Below, piece by piece: positions 51,026-59,640 of a DNA stretch of 64,000 nt (within the stretch, counting starts at the first letter, position 1; the number at the start of each line of letters is the position of its first letter). The position numbers and the translations under genes are program-made. The notes beneath the pieces are model-generated. The model was not told the origin of the DNA, made no database searches, and saw nothing but the letters and a program-made list of their open reading frames with translations. Origin of the DNA: Balanoglossus misakiensis (taxonomy: Eukaryota > Hemichordata); the NCBI GenBank assembly GCA_040954595.2, contig CM082584.2, positions 12,152,001-12,216,000 of the forward strand, written 5' to 3'.

Positions 51026-54000
51026 TCATTTGAAAAAGGATGTGGCTCTAATCTGTAAAGGCTTTTGCTCTTCCTGCATCCATTCAGCAAACAGCACCTC
51101 CATCTTCTTCCTGCTTTGCGCGTTGCCGTTGTTGACTGTGGGTAGGATCTTGTCGGGTTTCAAAAACTGGACAAACCGCTTCAGCTCGGAATAGCTACTG
51201 TGTTCACTGTAGGGAACTCCTGGAAAACCAAGGAAAACCAGTCATATGACTTTGCCACCAGCCGTAACAATCTCACTCCAGAACACCGTTGCTGTAATAT
51301 CTAATGGAAAAAAACAATGTTAAATGCATCTTACCGTACACTGTTACTGCTCCACTCTTAGTAGGCTTAATGTCCGACAAAGTGGAACACCTTTCACTGT
51401 GTGTCCATCCAGTCGGCTTGAATGCAAGGATGCTGTCATACTTCTTGAATTTGTTGAGGTAGTTCCAGAGACTCTGTGTAGAAGAGAATGTCAAAAGTGA
51501 CACCAGACAGCCTATGTCATTGATAGTTACATATCAGATCACTGAGTAAATCTGCAATAAATCCACTGTTTGATTTCTGACTTAAAAGTGAATGATCCCA
51601 GTTTCAGGGTCAAATGTCAGAGGTCTCCTACCTTTGGATTGAGGTGTGACATCGTGATGACATGCAGCCTGGTGACATCACCACTCATTGTCAACAAACC
51701 ACTGACATGTTTATCGTCCAGACAATCCAATATTGACTTCTTCTCTCTGGTCACACAAACTTTACAATCCAATGCCTCAGCCAAAGCTGTCAGAGAAGAC
51801 AATGTTCAGTATACAGTTTAACTTAAGCCCACTCATCAACCAGCAACTTGCAAAACACATTGAAAAAATTAATGATTTTACAGTTCATGTACAAGGAAAA
51901 TGCACAAACTGGCTGAAAAATCTTACCAAGAAATATTCTTTCTTTACCAATAGAATATGAACCACATACAATAAGAGTCTTAGGATTTGACATCACTGCC
52001 TTGATTGCAGTAGAAACTGCAAATTCAATGGCGTCGCTTTGTGGAGGAAACTTGTAGGCTGGATCACAGTAGCTGTGGATGCAATATAGTGGTAGTCAGA
52101 TATATTGTGTATTGCTATTTGTGCAAAATTTGTAACTGACAATGAGAAAGCAACTGATCACACTGCCTTTTCAAAACATAGAAATGCAAAACTAGAGACA
52201 ACTCACGTTGTATCCAGGTAAAGTTGGTGTACATGTGTATCCCTCAGTTCAGGGTATTCCTCCATGCTTGGCACTGCTCGAAAATCACCTGTATGTAAAA
52301 TCGTCTTGCCGTTGTGTAAATGAAACAATATCAGAACAGCACCAGGGCAACTGAAAGACAACGTCAAAATATTAGTGTGTTTTTATACAGCAAAATGCTG
52401 CATTGTTTACTCACTGGACTCGCAACATGATTTGTAGAGGTGACAAAGCATACAAATAAGTTTCTGTGTGCAGAATAACCCCAGTCAGAATGAGGTATCA
52501 ATACTTACTGATTGGCTTCCAGTAATGTGACCTGTACGCCTTCCACATCACATGGTTCATTCATCGGTAGACAGTGGACATACTCTGTTGCCACTTTAAT
52601 CTTTGTCTTCACCAGATTACCTGTCACCTACAACAAGTCCAAACAGAGACATTATTGATAGAAAAATTATATACAAGGTCCAAAGACTGTGATTCTCACA
52701 CATACAACAAGAGGTTGTTTGTTGCCTACCTTGCTGCAATAGATTGGCTGTTTGAAATGTTTGGTCAGCCCTCCATAGTGGTCATAGTGAAAGTGGGACA
52801 GAAAATAGGCTTTGCAATCCGGGATAGCACCATAGCGAAATGCATCTACTGTGAATGGAGTTCCTGTTGGAAAACAATTGAGAAATACACATGATGTATT
52901 TTCTGTGAAGGCAGAGTCAGTAGTGTAGCATTATTATATATCCACGGTCACAACACAAAAGCCTCTATATGTCTAGAATTTGCTATTCTGCGACCAAAGG
53001 CAAGCATACAGGCTTACCAGGGATTTTCTTGTAAAACGGACAGTTTCTCCTTGGATAATGTGACTTCTGATCAGTACTTGTCACTTGTTGACCACTATCA
53101 TTTCCTTTCGCCTTCACTGCTTGTCGCGATCCACCCGCATGCCTGCTTTTAGAATTATCAGATCTGTTGACGTAAGTCTGTCTAGACTCTGGTTGTGGGG
53201 CCGGTTTTGTCTTCAAGGGGCCGCCTCCTTTCGGCTTGAAAAAAGAGGTAATGTTTGTCTGGTTTGCCTTCAGTGGTGTCTGTGATGCCTTGATGTTTTC
53301 CCTGCCACTGACAGCTGAAGTTACGCTTTGCTTATCATCACCATTTTGAGTAGCTATGGTTACCTCATCATCTCTCTTGGTGATTTGTCCGCTGCTATCA
53401 ACATCCACTGACTCTGTCTCTGGTTCAAATTCTGAACAGACTGACATTGCATCATCAATGTCAATCTCCTCCTCTCCATCACAGGCACCTGTACTGTGAT
53501 TCACTGTAATACTTTTCAAATCAACATGATCCATCGGTTTGTTGATTTCATCACCTGAGGTAGATTTCTTGCAAGAGTTGCGGCCTTCTTGACATTTATC
53601 CCCAGAGTTTTCTGAATGCTGAACAATGGATGGGATCCTGAGATCTGTACCATCCTGATTAATTGAAGTTCTCCGAGGAGATATACACTCTACATCACTT
53701 TTAGGCCAAGATTCTAATGGAGCAAAGATATCCTCATCACTATTGCAGTCATCTGACTTGACTTCCTCTTCTAGTTTGGTTTCCTCTGATACCAGATGTG
53801 TCATTGGCTTCTTGGAAAGATTCTGGAAAAACAATCTTCTAGCTGATCTTGAAGTGCCTCCTGTGAAAGCAAAAAAGAAAACCTTAGGCTCTTTTCATTG
53901 CAGGGAGACAATTTCTTTAGTCTAATTCAGTGTTCTGCACCATAGCAGCATAACAGACCTACCATTATTATCAGTGTCCCCCACACATCTTTGTGTCTCA

Positions 54001-54731
54001 GCAACATCTGTGTCTTCACACTTCTCTGTTGGGACTGGCAGTGGTGGTAACTGACTGACATCTTGTCCAGATCGATGCACAGCCAAAACAAAGTGATTGA
54101 ATTTGCTGAAGTGACTGGGCATTGTAGAATTGCAATGTAGACCATCAGGACATTCTGAAATCAAGATTAATGGTTGGTTACCATTTTGTACTACCGGTAA
54201 TGGACACAGGAACCATCTTTCAACGATTCTGTTATACTTTGCTTCATATTGGTTAGGGGTGTCCACACAGACTAGTATACTAGTAGTAGAAAGTTAGAAA
54301 TCGTTAAAACACCCACCCTTGTTGCCATGACTTGTCTCATCCATACAATCTGATACATGCCAACCTGGTGACTTTCCAATGAGAATACTGAATGGCATTT
54401 GGCAGTTGGGACAGTACCCATCATTGGTTTTCTTGGGAGTCTTGTCATCATCGCACTTGTTGGAAAGTGTTGACGTTGATACACCCTGTACACTACACTT
54501 CCCCGTCGCTGGGGTAGTTTTATTCTTCTTCGATTGTGATACTTTCTTACGCTGTCTTGACAACTTCGTGTCGCCGCGTCCTTTCGTTGCGCTAGCAACT
54601 TCTTTCCTCGATCGTTTGACAGCTTTCTTACCCGTATCCTTTGACCCGACACCACTCGCCGACGAACTACTGTCGTTCCTTCTCGATCGTTTGAGGGATG
54701 TGTAATCCCATATATCGCTTTCGCTATCCAT
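51026..54731 (-). CDS. DCLRE1A: DNA crosslink-repair 5' exonuclease SNM1A
   Basis: SNM1A is a nuclear 5'-3' exonuclease acting in interstrand-crosslink repair (family knowledge). Ten exons: 54317-54731, 53963-54154, 53018-53860, 52730-52863, 52509-52627, 52207-52350, 51927-52072, 51632-51786, 51335-51473 and 51026-51219, giving 826 residues against 1040 in human; the loss is in the disordered middle. A basic N-terminal segment (residues 14-70) suits nuclear import. A UBZ4 ubiquitin-binding finger lies at 107-129 ([14 protein letters not shown]...WHVSDC). A PIP-box-like QTNITSFF lies at 403-410. The metallo-beta-lactamase/beta-CASP nuclease follows: HFHYDH with H507, H509, D511 and H512, then EANHCPGAV, HTGDFRA and [12 protein letters not shown], ending in [12 protein letters not shown] and PTVN. 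The start at 54731 (GAAATGG) gives the [10 protein letters not shown] start. Confidence 0.95.
53238..53261 (-). other. DCLRE1A: PIP-box-like PCNA-binding motif in DCLRE1A
   Basis: QTNITSFF fits the PCNA-interacting consensus Q-x-x-(I/L/M)-x-x-(F/Y)-(F/Y). It is followed by a basic KPKGGG stretch and sits between the UBZ finger and the nuclease domain. Binding itself is inferred. Confidence 0.65.
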
Positions 54732-55243
54732 TTCGATCACGGGTGTGACTAGACGTAGCCACAAAATCAGTCATCGGGCAGCTAGCAGTACACTTTCCGT
54801 AAATATGAACTATCTCGGCTTCATTTTGCGCGCTCCAGAACCTGTCCCTCACAGAGTGAATCAATGAAAAACAACAGCACAAGCCTGACAGTATTTAAAA
54901 TATTAACAGAACGTTGCACGTCAGCATTGATACACACTTTTGAATATTTTTTGATGAAATAGTTAACATTTTGAACACATAAATAGTAGTATAAATATAA
55001 TTAATATATATCCTGTCACATACAAACACAATCAACATTATTTTTGAGTATAACAGCTCGCTTTTTCCATATTATGAATTTCGTACATCGTATTAGGAAT
55101 GCCATGACTATATTTTTCTGACGGAGTTAAAGGGCCCGAGCGAGGACCCCTTTGCTTACATAAGAGTCGTCACTCGGTCATTTGTATAGGAAAGTCTTTT
55201 GAACTACTGCTGCTGCTACCATGACGACGATTTTTAACGTATC
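54732..55243. other. DCLRE1A upstream region
   Basis: About 510 bp between the DCLRE1A start and the end of the next minus-strand ORF. It is CpG-containing near 54780-54850 (GCGCGCTCC) and AT-rich beyond. I see no further gene. Confidence 0.4.
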
Positions 55244-55306
55244 TTTAATAACGGAAGAAATTCACTTTACAAACGTATTTATACAATTGAGTTCATATAC
55301 TGGTCA

Positions 55307-55579
55307 TTAGAAAAAGGAAAGAGGATATACACTTGGTTTTGAATACGATGTTGAGTAGCCTAGGCCAAACTGTCGTTCAAAAGCATCAGAAATGGAACCG
55401 TTATCGGAGCACATATCGTCGTTTGTTTGGTATGTGTAACCAGATATCTCCGAACTTGTCGGGTGCTGTGAGACTGAAGAAACAAAGTCATTCCTATCTT
55501 CGAATTTAATTAAATTGTCATTTGATCGACTGATGCGAGCACTGAAGTAAACTTTGCAATGTGTTCCTGTGGCAACCAT
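55307..55579 (-). CDS. Uncharacterised 90-residue protein, single exon
   Basis: I do not recognise this protein. The ORF starts at an ATG in good context (ACCATGG) and ends in TAA. A TATAAAT box lies 50 bp upstream (55634-55628), and ATTAAA lies about 58 nt past the stop (55249-55244), so a complete short transcription unit is possible. The sequence is hydrophilic, Ser/Tyr/Asp-rich and has no signal peptide or membrane span. It begins MVATGTHCKVYFSARI and ends SKPSVYPLSFF. It lies between DCLRE1A and a Tctex1-type gene on the same strand. It may be lineage-specific, part of a longer gene, or a chance ORF. The TATAAA word could instead serve as a weak poly(A) signal for the upstream gene. Confidence 0.4.
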   Translation of the reverse strand: MVATGTHCKVYFSARISRSNDNLIKFEDRNDFVSSVSQHPTSSEISGYTYQTNDDMCSDNGSISDAFERQFGLGYSTSYSKPSVYPLSFF

Positions 55580-55627
55580 GGTGATGTGGTCTCTTCCATT
55601 GCAAGTCCAAGGGGGTTAGCATCCTCG

Positions 55628-55634
55628 ATTTATA
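55628..55634 (-). promoter_or_regulatory. TATA-like box upstream of the 90-residue ORF
   Basis: TATAAAT on the minus strand would place transcription start near 55600, about 20 nt before the ATG. Confidence 0.35.
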
Positions 55635-56053
55635 CTCTACGTTTCATTCTGGCGTTCGTTTGTCTATGCAAACTGAAAGAGTAATATTTACGTAGTTGTA
55701 AACCTTGGTAACAAAGTCATTCACAACGTTTCGTGTCGATAGTATTTGCACACAAATTATCTCCAGTTCTGCATTTTCTCTACACCGATTGCAAATCTGT
55801 GATTAGTATAATGGTCCGGAATCCATATGTTTGAACAAATGTCTTTACAGATGCATAGGTCACAGTTATATACCAGGTATTTTTAAATAGCCACTGTGGG
55901 AACATTTTTACGACTTTGTCGACTTCTGTTCACAACGCATCACATGTACAATGTATATAGTTTCCATGCTTCATTTTGCACTGATTTATCGGGTCAATTA
56001 TATGTGAAAAGTTTGTCCCACTGTCTTTCTACTCAATATAGGCCTAATTCGTG
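55635..56053. other. 3' flank of the Tctex1-type gene
   Basis: AT-rich, no gene seen. No canonical minus-strand AATAAA was found here. Confidence 0.4.
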
Positions 56054-56713
56054 TTATTCATGATATATCCCGTACACAGTTCCAACAGCAAACAGCGATG
56101 TGTTCTGAAAAGTTCCGGACGCAAATTTATCAACTTCTGTGTTCAGCAGACAACGACTTGCTATGGCGACATCTTGATTTCTCACTTCACCAATCGTCAC
56201 GACGCATATAATCTTAAACCGACTGATATGAAGTCGCTTAACCCTGGCCTTGATGAGATCAACCAGAGACTTGGTTTTCATCGCTATCAAATCCGCATCG
56301 TAGACGCAGTCGCTGAGGTTCTGCTCCAAAGACAACCTGATGATTCTCCTCACAGTGTCTTCGGGAAACGATCTTTGAGGACCGAGCTGATAGGTGCAGT
56401 GGGTCGCCGGCTCCTCTTTCTTCCTCGCCAGCGACCGGTGCCTCATGAACGTGTCCCGGGAGAGATGGCTGAAGCGAGTCACGCTCGACGCTGAGTCGGA
56501 ATCGGCGCCACTGCGGTAGCTGGTGCTCCACGTGAAGGCCCTGTTGCGAGAGAGGAGGCGACCGATGACCGAAATAACGCCCAAGGTGGTACGGGCACCA
56601 CCTGTAACTCGGTTAAAATCTTGCACCGAAGTCGCATCTTGCTGCTGGTTGGTCGTCACGCTTCCAGCTCTTAACCTAGTCTCTGATGACGTTGTTTGAG
56701 TTCTGTCGTCCAT
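56054..56713 (-). CDS. Intronless Tctex1-domain protein (dynein light chain Tctex-type 4/5-like)
   Basis: 219 residues in one exon. The C-terminal ~110 residues are a Tctex1 domain: TYQLGPQRSFPEDTVRRII, LVDLIKARVKRLHISRFK, IICVVTIGE, then ASRCLLNTEVDKFASG and a C-terminal SLFAVGTVYGIYHE. This pattern matches the DYNLT4/DYNLT5 (TCTEX1D4/TCTEX1D1) group rather than the cytoplasmic dynein light chains DYNLT1/3. The N-terminal half is Ser/Arg/Thr-rich and probably disordered. Family members are linked to axonemal or ciliary dynein and signalling complexes, but the role here is not evident. The ATG at 56713 (AAGATGG) is the first true ATG; the frame stays open a little upstream. Divergent from the vWD gene. 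Absence of introns contrasts with most neighbours and could mean a retrocopy or an ancestrally single-exon gene. Confidence 0.85.
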   Translation of the reverse strand: MDDRTQTTSSETRLRAGSVTTNQQQDATSVQDFNRVTGGARTTLGVISVIGRLLSRNRAFTWSTSYRSGADSDSASSVTRFSHLSRDTFMRHRSLARKKEEPATHCTYQLGPQRSFPEDTVRRIIRLSLEQNLSDCVYDADLIAMKTKSLVDLIKARVKRLHISRFKIICVVTIGEVRNQDVAIASRCLLNTEVDKFASGTFQNTSLFAVGTVYGIYHE

Positions 56714-57320
56714 CTTCTCCGTCTTCTCACCAGCTTCTATGTCAGAGAATCTCCAGCACACGTACGACTGACACCTGTTGATTTCCCTGTCAGTTTAATA
56801 ACGCGCATAACAATGTTCACCCTGAGCTGCCAGTCAACCAACGCCCTGTCACTTGCCCCAAAAACTATTTGCCAGTTTCTGTTTATCAACAACGGTTGCC
56901 GTGCAAAGCTTGACTAGTTCCAATATCTCACCTGGATGTGATAACGGTTCGTGATGTCGTAACAGATCGTAAAGATACTTTTGGCACGTGATTACAGCTT
57001 TTACTGATATTTACATCGATGCCTTCAATGTCAAAGTCCGAAGAATGAAGTATTTTGATTGTTAAGTTTAAGCGAGAAAAGTTTGACCAAACTTTAATCA
57101 AATCTGACGCATGTTGAGAAGCCTTCCACACTCTGGCTACGTGCCCTCTATCGAAGGGATATGCACGCCAGATGAGTGAACCCTCATTGGAAGCTATACT
57201 CATCGCTTGTAACATAAAACAAACGTTTGTGTCATTATTTATTGTGATAAGCTGATCACTGCTGGCTTTAATTTTTGTAAAAGGTGCATATCACTGCTGT
57301 GAGTCGACTTGGATGGGAAA
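56714..57320. promoter_or_regulatory. Divergent interval between the Tctex1-type and vWD genes
   Basis: A 607 bp interval between divergent starts, a plausible shared promoter region. It contains GTTGCC at 56895-56900, resembling half of an RFX X-box, but no full site. No TATA box is visible at a suitable distance from the vWD gene start. Confidence 0.35.
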
Positions 57321-59178
57321 ATGTGGCGTTTTGTCTTCACTGTTTTTGCTATCGTGACATTTTTTCGTCATTTCACGACTTCGCACCCTTTACAAAACGA
57401 CTTAAATGTAAGTATCTTAATTCTACTTTCACCTCCGAGTCATAAGTGGAAAACTACAAAAGGGAAATTGGAAAATTGTGAAATTCTTGCTACAGCTTAG
57501 GTTTGGTCGAGGTTTGAATATTTTAATATAATTTCGGGTTTCTCTATCAATGATTGTGATTTTTGTCTGATATTGCACAGGCCGACCAGACTGGGGAGAG
57601 CGATGTTCAAGGCCTCGAAAGAATGAAAAGTAAGTGTAAAATCAAAGGCGAATTTGATGGAGAAGAGGGGGAGGGGAGAGAGAAAGTCAAAGACTGAGAG
57701 ATATAGGGGAAAGAGATTGAGACAGAGAGAGAGAGCCAGATAGACGGAAAGAGCAGTAACAGAGAGGTATATGTTAATTTTTAATTGATGCCGACATCAT
57801 GTCAACGCAGAGAATTAAAGGTTGGAAAAGACACAACGTATAATAAAAGTTTTATCGTTTGATCGTTTAAAACTGAAGACAAATATAAGTATATTATCAT
57901 AATGCACATATTGCAGGTATGCATCATGTTTAATACTGAAAGATACTTAAAGATGTTTTCCTAAATGCGATAGCAGATATGTCACGTAATTACAGATTCT
58001 TCATTTATAGGATAAAACGATGATATTCAAAATCTGTTTTATGAGACTTTCAATACAGGTTTCTTTGGTGGCCTATACATGCCAATCGGACACGCATTCA
58101 AACCAAAACATAAAACTGTATACAGGATGGAAATATTTTTATTAGAATCGCAATTACGGGAAAATTTATTCTGTTTTTGCAAGTTTAGATCAATAGCCCA
58201 CTGCCCTTGTCTAAACCTACACATATTTTTTCGCGAAGAGTTCTTATATCTCCATGCCGCATGAGACCAGTAATGGACAATTAAAATAATAATCGACGAT
58301 ACACAGCTTGTCGGGAAGAGACACTGCTGCATGCTATATAATGTAATAATCATATTGGATTTAGAATATATATGAAACGAGGGTCAATCATATTATACCA
58401 CACAGGGGGTTCAGGCAGCGTACTAGGTGACCCGAGCTTCCGTACTTTGGATGGCTACGAGTACGATATGCAAGGCCGCGGTTCGTACTACATTCTACGA
58501 GACTGTCGGGGCATACAACCAAGAGCGTTTGACGTAATTGCGGAATTTGAGGCTCGCGGAGAAAAGGACAAACCACCCAGTGTGATCTCGGCTGTATCGG
58601 TGGAGGCGAATGAGCAATATACTGTTCGAATGGAAGATGATGGCTCAGCCACGGTAGATAATTTATTGGCATCACCTTGTTCATCATTACCTGTTCTTTT
58701 AATTTATTGCCTGTGAATCTACGGGGTGGGGTGTACTCTTCTGAAGTAAAAGAGTAGAGTTGTGTTGTTTCTTATGGTATTAAGTCCTTTTACAAAATAT
58801 CACCACCTATTACATTGTTCTGTAGTTATAATGGAATATAGCCACCTTAGTTCAGATCCCACTGTATTTACACAGATCAACGGCAATCCGATAGAGCAGC
58901 CCTTCGAATCGATAGGTGATGGGCTGGTTGAAGTTCACACACAGACAGATGGAAATGTCACTGTCCACTTGCCACAATGCAAGCTGACAGTGAGCTGGAT
59001 CGGCTTGGAGGAGCACAATCTTCAAGTCGTCTTGAAGAAGACGGAATTCATGGGCGGTGTCTGTGGACTGTTGGGTAACTATGACAACAATACAGACAAC
59101 GACTTTCAGACACCAGACGGAAGAACGCCGGATAATGTAGGAGAGTTTGCCAAGAGTTGGCGAGTGCCAAAATGGTAA
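57321..59178 (+). CDS. Small secreted protein with a single von Willebrand factor D domain
   Basis: Exons 57321-57407, 57581-57629, 58406-58653 and 58876-59178 encode 228 residues. The N-terminus is a signal peptide (MWRFVFTVFAIVTFF...). A vWD domain fills the rest. It has GDPSFRTLDGYEYDMQGRGS at about residue 53 (classic form GDPHYxTFDG), RDC, PFESIGDGLVEV and PQCKLTVSW. The terminal signature is GGVCGLLGNYDNNTDNDF, then TPDG and FAKSW. Acidic DNNTDND residues suit the family's calcium site. No C8, TIL, EGF or mucin module follows, so this is a minimal vWD protein. The stop is TGGTAA. The same bases form a strong donor (TG|GTAAGA), but splicing to the next acceptor at 59353 would give an immediate TGA, so both routes end at the same place. 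Function unknown. Confidence 0.8.
57630..58405 (+). other. Intron of the vWD gene
   Basis: A 776 bp intron beginning with a GA-rich low-complexity stretch (57657-57737). Nothing else is recognisable. Confidence 0.6.
57657..57737. repeat. GA-rich low-complexity tract
   Basis: Imperfect GA/GGGGA units next to the donor at 57629. Confidence 0.7.
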
Positions 59179-59473
59179 GATACTTGGTGATGTTTTGTTG
59201 GAAGTCACCTCAAGACAATTGTCAGATTCACATAGTCCAACCATATCTCGAAGAACGCGAGAATGTATATCATTTAAGGATTAAAACACACAGTATTTCA
59301 AGTATGGGAAAATGGAATTCAGCTTTAATATCTTGTTTTTCTTTCTCATACAGATTCTCAAGCAACTTGAACCCTGAAAATGTGATGTAACAATTATCAT
59401 GATGGATGGTTTAGAAAAACCAGTGACTCACAAGTTATTAGTGTGGTGAATGGTTGAAACTTTTGTCAAATCC

Positions 59474-59479
59474 AATAAA
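59474..59479 (+). terminator. vWD gene poly(A) signal
   Basis: AATAAA about 295 nt past the stop, followed by a T-containing stretch; about 130 bp from the convergent RNF14-like gene's signal. Confidence 0.5.
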
Positions 59480-59608
59480 TATTACAAAGTTCATTCCTCA
59501 AATCAGAATTTCTAGTTAGATGACAATTGGTATCCGATGATTCCCTTAATTCATAAAAACTAGCAAACTTTACACATATTTACATATACTATAGATATCT
59601 AGTCAAGA

Positions 59609-59614
59609 TTTATT
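59609..59614 (-). terminator. RNF14-like gene poly(A) signal
   Basis: AATAAA on the minus strand only about 27 nt past the TGA at 59641, implying a 3' UTR of about 45-60 nt. Confidence 0.5.
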
Positions 59615-59640
59615 CTACAAATAATGTAGACCCTCTGCCC

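Noticed and set aside
55597-55599. Upstream ATG of a 29-codon frame overlapping the 90-residue ORF
   Set aside because: It would fall at or before the predicted transcription start from the TATA-like box, so it may not be in the transcript, and it is very short.
55690-55711. RFX X-box in TAAACCTTGGTAAC near the 90-residue ORF
   Set aside because: Only the right half-site fits the consensus; the left half has two mismatches.
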